From contig CP000474.1 of the NCBI GenBank assembly GCA_000014925.1, positions 1,550,001 to 1,614,000 of the forward strand: DNA of 64,000 bases, in the 5' to 3' direction. This DNA comes from Paenarthrobacter aurescens TC1. Lineage in GTDB: Bacteria; Actinomycetota; Actinomycetes; Actinomycetales; Micrococcaceae. Of the stretch, positions 1 through 8,613 are shown piece after piece (the stretch's first letter is position 1; every line of letters begins with the position of its first letter). The notes beneath the pieces were generated by a model that was not told the DNA's origin, did not search any database, and saw only the letters and a list, made by a program, of their open reading frames with translations. Both the position numbers and the translations under genes were made by a program.

Positions 1-2
1 GC

Positions 3-3000
3 TTTATTGCCGGACCCACGCCCAAAACCGTACGTGCCATCTACAACGCAGTGGATCCGCAGGGTCAGAAGAGCGCCGCGGCAGTCACCATTCACATCCT
101 TCCGCTGGAAGGTACCCAGAATTCGCGTCCGCAACCGCAAAACCTGACGGCACGCGTTGTCGCGGGCGGCAGCGTCCGGATCCCTGTTCCGCTGGACGGC
201 ATAGACCCCGACGGCGATTCGGTACAGCTCACCGGCATCGACAGCACACCCACCATGGGAACCGCGACGGCGGGAAGCAGCTTCATCGACTTCGTCGCCG
301 CCGGTGACGGCGCGGGTACGGACACGTTCCGGTACAAGGTGATCGACCGCCAAGGCGCGGTTAACACCGGTACGGTGACAGTCGGCGTCGCGCCCCGCGG
401 CGAGGACAACCAGAAACCTGCTCCCGTCGATGATGAAGTCAAGGTCCGCCCTGGCCGCCAGATTGCCGTGGACGCGACCGCGAACGACACGGACCCCGAT
501 GGTGACATCATCCGAATCCTGACGGACAGCATCCAAGCCGACGCAGGTCTTGATGCCAAGGTCAGCAAGACCAGCGGACGGATTCTGGTAACCGCTCCCG
601 CCGCCGAGGGCACCGTCAACGTTCGTTATTCCGTTGCCGACGACCGCGATGCCGTAGGACAGGCCAGTATCCGGGTGGTAGTCCAGAACGATCTACCGCT
701 GCAGGCGCCGATTGCCCGAGACGACCGCGTGACCTCGGCACAAACACTCGGTAAAACTGCCGTGGATGTTCCCGTCCTGAAGAACGACGAAGATCCGGAC
801 GGCGTGGGGGAGAACCTCAAGGTCGCTACCGGTTTGGAAACCGCGCGTCCCGGTCCCGAGGGCAACGTCATTGTCGACCTCACCGAGCAGCCGCAACTGG
901 TGCCCTACACCGTGGAGGACGTGGACGGACAAAAGTCCACGGCCATCATCTGGGTTCCCGGTATTGGCCAGCAGGTTCCAACGCTCGCCAAGGACGAGGT
1001 AGTGGAGCTTGTCTCAGGCCAGTCCGTCACGGTAAATCTCGCGGAGTGGGTCAAAGTCCGTGAAGGGCGCACACCACGCCTGACCCAGACTGACCGCATC
1101 AAGCTCATCGGTGCCGACGGCAGCGATCCCGTAGCCAACGGTGGCACTGCCCTGAAATACACGGCAGGTGCTGAGTATGTTGGCCCCGGCTCCATCAGCT
1201 TCGAAGTCACTGATGGAACAGGTCCGGACGATCCCAACGGTCTGAAGTCGACGCTCAGCATCCGAACCAAAGTGCTGCCCGACCCCAACAAGAACAACCC
1301 GCCGGTTCTGCTGGGCAGCGACGTGGAAGTTCCCAAGGGCGACTCTGCCAGCCTGGACCTGGAGAAGCTGACGTCGGATCCGGACCAGGATGACGTGCAG
1401 AACATGGGCTACGAGCTGGTGGGTGCAGCCCAGGGCGGCTTCAAGGTGAATGTGGAGGGCAAGACGCTCAAGGTCTCCGCGGATGATTCCGTGCAGATTG
1501 GGCAGTCGGGCACCGTCCAGGTGAAAGCAAAAGACCGCCGCGGGCTCGAAGCTGTGGCAACGTACAAGCTGTCCCTGTCGGCCTCCAACCGGCCAAAACC
1601 GGTGGCAAACGACGACACTGAACCCGAGGCGCAATCCGGGAAGCCTGTGACGGTCAACGTGTTGGCAAATGATTCCAACCCATTCCCGGAGACACCACTG
1701 AAAATAGTGGCTGCGGCAACGGAAACGGGAAGTGGAAACGCGGACGTGTCCGGCGACTCGATCACTGTGACGCCGGCACCCGGATTCACCGGCACTATGG
1801 TGGTCTCCTACACTGTGGCAGACAAGACCGGCGAAACGTCCCGTTACGCAACAGCGAGGGTGAGGCTCACCGTTAAGGACAAGCCTGTGGTCCCAACCAC
1901 ACCCATTGCTCAGAGTGTGGGTGACCGGACGGCCTTGTTGACATGGACGGCGCCTGCTGACCGTGGTTCACCTATAACCAAGTACACGGTGTATGGCGAA
2001 GGTGGCTTCAAGCAAGACTGTCCTGCCAACACCTGTACATTGACCGGCCTGACCAACAACGTCAAGTATCACTTCGCCGTGACTGCGACGAATGCAATTG
2101 GCGAGTCCGAGCGCTCTCCGGCATCTGCGGAGGTCCGTCCGGATGTCAAGCCCGACACCCCGGTTGCACCCACGCTGAAGTTTGGCGACAAGCAGCTGTC
2201 CGTGGCTTGGGTTCCTCCTGCAAGCAAGGGTTCGCCCATCAAGTCCTACGACCTTGAGATCTCGCCTGCTCCTGCCGGCCAGAACCCGCAGATCCAGAAC
2301 CTGACGGCGAACAGCCACGTTTGGACCGGTCTGACTAACGGGGTGGCCTACAAGGTCCGGGTCCTCGCCAGGAATGACGCCAAGGAGCCCTCGGAATGGA
2401 GTACGTACTCTGCTGCCGAAACTCCTGCTGGAGTGCCGGCGACCCCTGCGGCTCCTTCAGTTGCGGGTGCCGGATCCGTGGGTACGCAGAGCCAGTTGCA
2501 GGTCAGCTGGGCAGCACCGAACAACAACGGTGACGCTGTGTCCGCCTACACGTTGACCACGTACATGGGCGGCGCCGTTGTAGCTACCCAATCCGTGGCA
2601 GCAACCTCGCAGAATGTCACCGTGGCGAACTCCGAAGCGGACTACACGTTCACGGTCTCGGCTACCAACAAGGCCGGCGTCAGCGGCGTGAGCCAGCAGT
2701 CCGCCGCCATCCGTGCCGCAGGTAAGCCAGGAACTGTGGGGAGCGGCTCGGTCAAAGCCACCGGGGACAGCGGCCAGCTGCAGGTGACCTTTACACCACT
2801 CACCGCGGCAGAGCGCAATGGTTCGCAGGACAACGAGATTACCTATCGCTGGCAAACTGCTCACGGCTCCGGCGCCATCGCCCGAGGCGGTGGGATCATC
2901 GGAGGACAGCCGAACGGAACCGACGTGGTTGTGAACATCATTGCATCGTCTGTGAAGAACGGTATGGCTGGGGATGCAAAGAATGTGGGCACAGGCAACC

Positions 3001-3557
3001 CGTACGGGCCGCCGAACGCGCCGAACGTCAATGGCGGGAAATCGCCCAAGGGCGACGACAAGGTGCACTTCACGTGGAACAACCCGCCCATGAATGGCCG
3101 TCCACTCGAGTATTTCGAAGTGTCGCTGGACGGCGGCAGTTGGACGAACGTTGGAAAGGCGAACCAATACAATCCGGATGGCGGCCGCTGGGACAAGCCG
3201 CACACCCTGCGGGTCCGGGCGGTGACCCTAGTGGCTGGCCCCGCAGGTAGCGCCAACGCAACCAGTGGTGACGACCCCGCCCCACCACCGCCAACATCCT
3301 GGGCTATCCAAGCCACACCGGTGCGGACCTGTACGGAGCCAAACAGCGGCACGGACAGCTACAGGGACACAAATCCGGACCAATGCATCAGCCCCGGCAA
3401 GTGGTTTGACACCGGCTACACGGCCCAAGCGGACCGCTACGTCCAATGGAGCCGGATCTGGTATCACATCAGCTCGGGTCCCACTGCCGGAAACTACGCA
3501 AGGTGCGACACCACGTCCCTCGGGTGTAAACCGCCGAGCGGAATGCCAGGCCCGTAA
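3..3557 (+). CDS. Giant Ig-like/fibronectin-III repeat surface protein (5' partial)
   Basis: The frame is open from base 3 without a start, so the N-terminus lies outside the window; 1184 residues are visible. The first half carries cadherin-like/Big_9-type repeats about 95 residues apart, marked by DPDGD-like calcium-site motifs near nt 205, 491, 790 and 1378. From about nt 1890 come at least three fibronectin type III domains (PxxP...LxVxWxxP...GSPIxxY), with a further FN3-like segment near nt 3010. The last 90 residues hold four cysteines and many aromatics. No C-terminal membrane helix or LPXTG signal is present, so anchoring, if any, would be N-terminal. It heads the MoxR-DUF58-kinase-EssC locus on the same strand. 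The role is inferred: an extracellular structural or adhesive protein whose export or assembly could involve the downstream genes. Confidence 0.85.
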   Translation, partial: FIAGPTPKTVRAIYNAVDPQGQKSAAAVTIHILPLEGTQNSRPQPQNLTARVVAGGSVRIPVPLDGIDPDGDSVQLTGIDSTPTMGTATAGSSFIDFVAAGDGAGTDTFRYKVIDRQGAVNTGTVTVGVAPRGEDNQKPAPVDDEVKVRPGRQIAVDATANDTDPDGDIIRILTDSIQADAGLDAKVSKTSGRILVTAPAAEGTVNVRYSVADDRDAVGQASIRVVVQNDLPLQAPIARDDRVTSAQTLGKTAVDVPVLKNDEDPDGVGENLKVATGLETARPGPEGNVIVDLTEQPQLVPYTVEDVDGQKSTAIIWVPGIGQQVPTLAKDEVVELVSGQSVTVNLAEWVKVREGRTPRLTQTDRIKLIGADGSDPVANGGTALKYTAGAEYVGPGSISFEVTDGTGPDDPNGLKSTLSIRTKVLPDPNKNNPPVLLGSDVEVPKGDSASLDLEKLTSDPDQDDVQNMGYELVGAAQGGFKVNVEGKTLKVSADDSVQIGQSGTVQVKAKDRRGLEAVATYKLSLSASNRPKPVANDDTEPEAQSGKPVTVNVLANDSNPFPETPLKIVAAATETGSGNADVSGDSITVTPAPGFTGTMVVSYTVADKTGETSRYATARVRLTVKDKPVVPTTPIAQSVGDRTALLTWTAPADRGSPITKYTVYGEGGFKQDCPANTCTLTGLTNNVKYHFAVTATNAIGESERSPASAEVRPDVKPDTPVAPTLKFGDKQLSVAWVPPASKGSPIKSYDLEISPAPAGQNPQIQNLTANSHVWTGLTNGVAYKVRVLARNDAKEPSEWSTYSAAETPAGVPATPAAPSVAGAGSVGTQSQLQVSWAAPNNNGDAVSAYTLTTYMGGAVVATQSVAATSQNVTVANSEADYTFTVSATNKAGVSGVSQQSAAIRAAGKPGTVGSGSVKATGDSGQLQVTFTPLTAAERNGSQDNEITYRWQTAHGSGAIARGGGIIGGQPNGTDVVVNIIASSVKNGMAGDAKNVGTGNPYGPPNAPNVNGGKSPKGDDKVHFTWNNPPMNGRPLEYFEVSLDGGSWTNVGKANQYNPDGGRWDKPHTLRVRAVTLVAGPAGSANATSGDDPAPPPPTSWAIQATPVRTCTEPNSGTDSYRDTNPDQCISPGKWFDTGYTAQADRYVQWSRIWYHISSGPTAGNYARCDTTSLGCKPPSGMPGP

Positions 3558-3645
3558 CTCAACGACCTACAACCCTGCAAGCTAAGCGATGCATTAAAGG
3601 CGCTAGCTCGCCGTTTCAAACAAACCGAGAAAAGGACCCCAACCG

Positions 3646-4617
3646 ATGACCATGACAAACGAGCAGGCCGCGTGGTTTGCAGAAACGTTCGAGAAGCTGG
3701 TTACCAACGTGGGCAAGGCCGTGTTGGGCAAGGAACACGTCATCCGGCTGACGTTCACTGCCATGATGGCCGAAGGCCACGTGTTGTTTGAAGATGCACC
3801 GGGCACAGGCAAGACCTCGTTGGCCCGTGCGTTGGCCGCGACGGTCCAGGGTTCTCATAACCGTATTCAGTTCACGCCTGACCTTCTGCCGTCTGACGTG
3901 ACGGGTGTGACCATCTACGACCAGAAGACCCAGAAGTTCGAGTTCCACAAGGGCCCGGTGTTCAACAACATCGTGCTGGCTGACGAAATCAACCGTGCTT
4001 CTCCGAAGACCCAGTCCGCGTTGCTGGAAGTCATGGAGGAGTCCCGGGTGACCGTGGACGGCACCACGTACGAGGCAGGCCGCCCGTTCATGGTTCTGGC
4101 TACCCAGAACCCCATCGAGCAGGCGGGTACCTACCGTTTGCCCGAGGCCCAGCTGGACCGCTTCCTCATCAAGACCTCCATCGGCTACCCGGATCACGCT
4201 TCCACGGTTCGGCTGCTGGGCGGGGCCAACCTGAAGGATCGCTCGAAGGACCTTACGCCGTTGATCACCACCCAAGCTGTGGCCGATATGGCGGACCTGG
4301 CAGCCACCACCCACGTGGATACCGCGGTTCTGGAGTACATTTCGCGTCTCTGCGAAGAAACCCGCAATGCCAGCGAAACGCGGCTTGGTGTCTCCGTCCG
4401 TGGCGCCCTGGCCATGGTTCGTGCCGCAAAGGTGTGGGCGGCGAGCCAGGGACGCAACTTCGTGTTGCCGGATGACATCAAGGAACTGGCTCCTGTGGTG
4501 TGGACCCACCGTTTGGTGATGGACCCTGAAGCCGAATTCTCAGGAGCAACACCCGAGGTGGTGCTCACCCGCGTCCTCGCCGACGTCGCCGCCCCGCAGC
4601 AACGCGCCAGCGCCTAG
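3646..4617 (+). CDS. MoxR family AAA+ ATPase
   Basis: A 323-residue AAA+ ATPase of ordinary MoxR length. Walker A is GTGKT at residues 53-57 (after EDAP) and Walker B is LADEIN at 111-116, followed by the family motifs ATQNPIEQAGTY and LPEAQLDRF. MoxR proteins act as chaperone-like ATPases and are usually encoded next to DUF58 and transglutaminase-like or VWA proteins, as here. A purine-rich AAAAGGA lies about 10 nt before the ATG at 3646; a second in-frame ATG at 3652 is an alternative. The protein probably remodels or matures a membrane complex made by the downstream genes. The family call is secure; the client is unknown. Confidence 0.93.
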   Translation: MTMTNEQAAWFAETFEKLVTNVGKAVLGKEHVIRLTFTAMMAEGHVLFEDAPGTGKTSLARALAATVQGSHNRIQFTPDLLPSDVTGVTIYDQKTQKFEFHKGPVFNNIVLADEINRASPKTQSALLEVMEESRVTVDGTTYEAGRPFMVLATQNPIEQAGTYRLPEAQLDRFLIKTSIGYPDHASTVRLLGGANLKDRSKDLTPLITTQAVADMADLAATTHVDTAVLEYISRLCEETRNASETRLGVSVRGALAMVRAAKVWAASQGRNFVLPDDIKELAPVVWTHRLVMDPEAEFSGATPEVVLTRVLADVAAPQQRASA

Positions 4618-4678
4618 ACCCAGCGCCAGCGCATAAACCCAGTGCCGGCGCATAAACCAGTCGCCGGCGTCTCAACCC
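4604..4678 (+). repeat. 19-bp imperfect tandem repeat across the moxR stop codon
   Basis: Units begin at 4604, 4623, 4642 and 4660. The first two (19 bp) have the form GCGCCAGCGC followed by an A/T-rich part and CCCA; the third is 18 bp and the fourth is diverged. The first unit contains the last moxR codons and its TAG stop at 4615-4617, so the coding 3' end has been duplicated into the spacer before the DUF58 gene. Confidence 0.7.
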
Positions 4679-4726
4679 GTTACCACGCGATTCCCCACCG
4701 CACCCAGCTCGAACAAAGGCCCAGAC

Positions 4727-6130
4727 ATGTCCTCCAGCACACCCCTGAACAGGGCTGCTGACTCGTTGAAGCGCGCTGCGTCTGCCCTTGGCGGCAAGAT
4801 GCGTTCCCTGCGCGGCCCTGGCAACGACCCGGGCAAGCGCCCCGGCCAGCCAGGTAAACGCGGCACCACCAGCAAGCTCCACCCCGCAGCCGTATGGTCG
4901 GAAGCCGCTGGAACCGCCGGCGACTTCCTCGCGCCGGTGTGGGACAAGGTCCGGGCTGTGTGGCTGAGGTTCGTCTGGCCTGTCCTCGCGGTGGTGAGCC
5001 TGCTCGGCTGGGTAGTGTTGGCTGCCTCAATCGGGCTCTGGTGGGCCGGACAAGCGTGGGGCTGGCAGGAAGCGAAGTCGGCCGCCATGGTGGCTTTCCT
5101 GCTGTTCCTTCTGGCAATCGTGTTCATTGTGGGCCGCTCGGCGTATGGCGTCGTCCTGGACCTGGCCCGCACCCGGGTGGCAGTGGGGGATGACGCAGTG
5201 GGCAGCATTGCCGTGTCCAACGTTTCCACCAGGCCATTGTTGCCCGCGGCACTGGAGCTGCCCGTGGGTTCAAATACCGCCGTTTTCCATTTGCCCCGCA
5301 TGAAGCCGGCCCAGGTTCATGAGGATCTTTTCACCATTCCCACCGCGCGGCGTGCAGTGATTGTGGTGGGCCCGGTCCGTTCTGTGCGTGCTGACCCCCT
5401 TCACTTGCTGCGCCGTCGCGTGATGTGGACCGATCCTGTGGACTTGTTCGTTCACCCTCGCACCGTTTCCCTGGGCAGCTCGGCAGCAGGTTTTATCCGT
5501 GACCTTGAGGGCATGCCCACGACGGAACTGTCCAGTGCGGATGTTTCTTTCCATGCTTTGCGCGACTATGTCCCTGGTGACGATCGGCGCCACATCCACT
5601 GGAAGACCACGGCCCGCACCAATAAGCTCATGGTCCGCCAGTTCGAGGAAACCCGGCGCGCGCATCTTGCCATTTCTTTGTCCATCAATACCGATGAGTA
5701 TGATTCCGAGGCGGAGTTCGAAATGGCCATCTCCGTGGCGGCATCCATCGGACGCCAAGCGATCAGTGAACAACGTGACCTGGACGTCCTGACCCAGAAG
5801 GGACCGCTCCGCTGCGAGACGGGCCGCAACATGCTGGACGACATGACCCGGGTTGTCGGGGCACCCATGCGGAAGACCGCCGTCGACCTCGCACGGAACC
5901 TGTCCGACGCCGTCCCGAATGCCTCCGTGGTGTTCTTTGTCGTAGGCAGCCACGTGACGGCAACCCAGCTGCGCACCTGCGCTGCCTCCGTACCTCCCGG
6001 CGTGCGAAGCCTCGCGGTCCGTGTCCAACCCGGCGCAGCGCCGTCGAGGGCCAACATCGCGGACCTGACGGTTCTCACCGTAGGCGACTTGGACGATCTC
6101 GCCATTGTTCTTCGAAAGGCGGCAGCATGA
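4727..6130 (+). CDS. DUF58 domain membrane protein
   Basis: 467 residues. A basic, Gly/Pro-rich N-terminal tail of about 75 residues precedes two membrane helices (about 83-109 and 118-136). The remaining soluble region ends in the DUF58 domain with the signature RDYVPGDDRRHIHWK near residues 280-295. DUF58 proteins are regular partners of MoxR ATPases; their biochemistry is poorly defined and the C-terminal part resembles a VWA fold. The long N-terminal extension is unusual. The stop overlaps the next gene's ATG (ATGA at 6127), indicating translational coupling. Together with the MoxR and TgpA-like genes it forms the core triad of this membrane system. Confidence 0.9.
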   Translation: MSSSTPLNRAADSLKRAASALGGKMRSLRGPGNDPGKRPGQPGKRGTTSKLHPAAVWSEAAGTAGDFLAPVWDKVRAVWLRFVWPVLAVVSLLGWVVLAASIGLWWAGQAWGWQEAKSAAMVAFLLFLLAIVFIVGRSAYGVVLDLARTRVAVGDDAVGSIAVSNVSTRPLLPAALELPVGSNTAVFHLPRMKPAQVHEDLFTIPTARRAVIVVGPVRSVRADPLHLLRRRVMWTDPVDLFVHPRTVSLGSSAAGFIRDLEGMPTTELSSADVSFHALRDYVPGDDRRHIHWKTTARTNKLMVRQFEETRRAHLAISLSINTDEYDSEAEFEMAISVAASIGRQAISEQRDLDVLTQKGPLRCETGRNMLDDMTRVVGAPMRKTAVDLARNLSDAVPNASVVFFVVGSHVTATQLRTCAASVPPGVRSLAVRVQPGAAPSRANIADLTVLTVGDLDDLAIVLRKAAA

Positions 6131-8613
6131 GCACCGCGCCAAATCTCCGCGTGCGTCCGCGCGCCAACAAAGGCTCCAGGTCCGCCTCCCGTGCCGCGGC
6201 AGGATCCATATTCGACGACGGCAGGCCGTTGTGGCATTTCGCCGTTGACTGCGGCGCGCTCCTGGTGCTGCTGTTCCTTGGTGTCCTCGGGTTCACCCTG
6301 AGCTTCGGGGGCGACGCTCATTACATCGTCGCAGGTCTGGGTGGCGTGCTGCTGGGACTGGGTATCGCCGTCCTCAACGCGCACCTCCGCCTGGGATTGC
6401 TGATCACCACAGCGGTGGCGTTCGGCGCGTACATGGTCTTCGGATCGGCGCTGGCAGTGCCGGACTCGGCAGTTTTTGGATTCCTTCCCAGCCTCGACTC
6501 TTTGCGCACACTCCTGCTGGGCATCGTGTTTGCCTGGAAGGACATGCTGACTGTTGGCGTGCCTGTGGGGACCGCGAACGGCATGCTCATTGTGCCGTTC
6601 CTGAGTTCCTTGGTCACTGCGCTGGCTGCCGGTCTGCTCACGTGGCGTCTGAAGAGCCCCTACTGGCCGTTGCTTCCCGTGCTGGTTCTCTTTGTTACGG
6701 GCATTGCCTTTAGTACCAGTGCGGGTTTCCTGAACGTGGAGCGCGGCGTCTCTTTGACCATTGTGTCCATTGTGTGGGCGACGTTCCGCCGCGACGTGCT
6801 CCGCCGGAACAGCACCAAGGCGGTTTCGGCCAACAGGCCGGATTCCGACGCCGCCACGGCCCGCCGCGGTCAGCTCCGCCGCTTGGGGACTGCTGCCGCC
6901 GTGATCGCTGTGGCGGTGGGCGTCACCGCAATCGCCTCGCCGTTGGTCACTGCCAGCGATGACCGCAAGGTCCTCCGCAACACGATTGTCCCGCCGTTCG
7001 ATCCCCGGGACTACATCACGCCATTGGCGAGTTTCCGCAGCTTCGTTAAGGACGAGAAGGACAAGACGCTCTTCACGGTCAAGGGACTGCCCAAGGATGC
7101 CCGCGTCCGGCTGGCGGCACTGGATGCCTTCAACGGCCTGAACTACACCATGGACCCCAACAGCTCCGGCAATTTCAGCAAGGTGGGCGATGCCCGCTCG
7201 CTGAACACCTTGGCTGACTCCGGGAGCCCGGTGGAGGGCACCAACTACACGCTGGACATCACCGTGGAGGATTATCAGGGCTACTTCGTGCCGGGTGGTC
7301 GTCACACCACCGGGATGAGTTTCGCGGATACGTCCGGTGCCGCTTCCGGGCTCTACTTCAACGCCGGCACGGACACCGCCGTGACCACCAAGGGCCTGGC
7401 CAAAGGCGACAACTACACCGTGCAGGTCTCGGACCCCGGGACCCTGGAGCACGGCCAGCTCACACAGTACGACTTCGCGAAGCTCACGCTGCCCGAGGCG
7501 GAGGAAGTGCCGCCAATCGTAGCTTCGCAGGCGAATCAGATTTCCGCGGATGCACCTACGGCCATCGACCGCGTCCGGCAGGTGGAGGCGCACTTCCAGA
7601 AGAGCGGTGCTTTCAGCAACGGCCTGGTAGCCGAAGGGCAGCTCCCGAGCCTTCCCGGACACAGCGCAGCGCGCGTCCGCAACATGCTCTCCGCCAAGCA
7701 GATGCTGGGCGACGACGAACAATACGCCGTATCCATGTCCCTCATGCTCCGCCACCTGGGTATTCCGTCCCGCGTGGTCATGGGGTTCTATCCGGACCCC
7801 AAGAGCCCAGAAAACGGTGCTGGTGACATCAAGATCACGGGCAAGGATGTCCACGCCTGGGTTGAGGTGGCGTTCGACCGCGTGGGATGGGTCGCCTTCG
7901 ATCCCACTCCGCCCAAGGACAACGTGCCCATCCCGCCCGACCCGGAGAACAAGTCCAAACCCAAACCACAGGTGCTTCAGCCGCCGCCCCCGCCTCAGGA
8001 ACCCGCGGATCTGCCGCCGGATTCCACACCGGACGCCCTGGACGCTGACGAGAAGAAGAACAACCCGTGGCTCTTCTGGGGTCCGCTGCTGGCGGCCATC
8101 GGCGTGGCGCTGATTCCACTGGGGATCCTCGCCTTGCCGCTGCTGCTGATCCTCCTGCTGAAATCACGACGCCGGAAGGCGCGTTTCCGTGATGGCCACC
8201 CCGCCCAGCGTGTGGGCGGGGGGTGGAACGAAGTGCTGAGCCTGGCCACCGACATGGGGGCCTCAATCGACACAAAGTCCACCCGACGCGAATCGGCCAC
8301 GGTCATCGCTGATGCATTCCCTACCGCCGGGACTACCACCACGATGCTTGCCCACCGGGCCGATGCCGCCGTCTTCGGTGCCGGCCAGCCCAGCGAGGAC
8401 CAGGTCAAGGAGTACTGGGAAATCGTTGATACGTCGCTGACCGACATCACGGGAAGCGTCGGATTCTGGAAACGGCAGCAGGCACGGTTCTCGCCGCGCT
8501 CCTTGCTGTCCGATGGCCGCGCGGCCCTTCGCCAGCGGCAACAGACGGCCAAGGACCCGGCAAAGCGCCGCTTTACGTTGCCATTCAAGAAAGACACCAC
8601 CCATGAGCAATGA
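6127..8613 (+). CDS. TgpA-like transglutaminase-fold membrane protein lacking the catalytic Cys
   Basis: 828 residues. The N-terminal third is a multi-pass membrane domain; a periplasm-facing domain follows, then the transglutaminase core at about residues 500-600, a Pro-rich linker, one more helix near 650-680 and a cytoplasmic tail. The core retains His576 (DVHAW) and Asp592 (FDPTPP). The position where active relatives have Cys in G-x-C-x-Q-[FY]-A reads GDDEQYA (528-534), so Asp530 replaces the nucleophile. A conventional transglutaminase or protease reaction is therefore unlikely; a binding or scaffold role is inferred. The start overlaps the DUF58 stop and the end overlaps the next gene by 11 bp. 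Confidence 0.88.
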   Translation: MSTAPNLRVRPRANKGSRSASRAAAGSIFDDGRPLWHFAVDCGALLVLLFLGVLGFTLSFGGDAHYIVAGLGGVLLGLGIAVLNAHLRLGLLITTAVAFGAYMVFGSALAVPDSAVFGFLPSLDSLRTLLLGIVFAWKDMLTVGVPVGTANGMLIVPFLSSLVTALAAGLLTWRLKSPYWPLLPVLVLFVTGIAFSTSAGFLNVERGVSLTIVSIVWATFRRDVLRRNSTKAVSANRPDSDAATARRGQLRRLGTAAAVIAVAVGVTAIASPLVTASDDRKVLRNTIVPPFDPRDYITPLASFRSFVKDEKDKTLFTVKGLPKDARVRLAALDAFNGLNYTMDPNSSGNFSKVGDARSLNTLADSGSPVEGTNYTLDITVEDYQGYFVPGGRHTTGMSFADTSGAASGLYFNAGTDTAVTTKGLAKGDNYTVQVSDPGTLEHGQLTQYDFAKLTLPEAEEVPPIVASQANQISADAPTAIDRVRQVEAHFQKSGAFSNGLVAEGQLPSLPGHSAARVRNMLSAKQMLGDDEQYAVSMSLMLRHLGIPSRVVMGFYPDPKSPENGAGDIKITGKDVHAWVEVAFDRVGWVAFDPTPPKDNVPIPPDPENKSKPKPQVLQPPPPPQEPADLPPDSTPDALDADEKKNNPWLFWGPLLAAIGVALIPLGILALPLLLILLLKSRRRKARFRDGHPAQRVGGGWNEVLSLATDMGASIDTKSTRRESATVIADAFPTAGTTTTMLAHRADAAVFGAGQPSEDQVKEYWEIVDTSLTDITGSVGFWKRQQARFSPRSLLSDGRAALRQRQQTAKDPAKRRFTLPFKKDTTHEQ

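Noticed and set aside
5566..7854. 762-codon open frame on the minus strand
   Set aside because: It lies entirely opposite the DUF58 and TgpA-like genes, is Gln/Arg/His-rich with no domain and has no ribosome site; it is a high-GC shadow.
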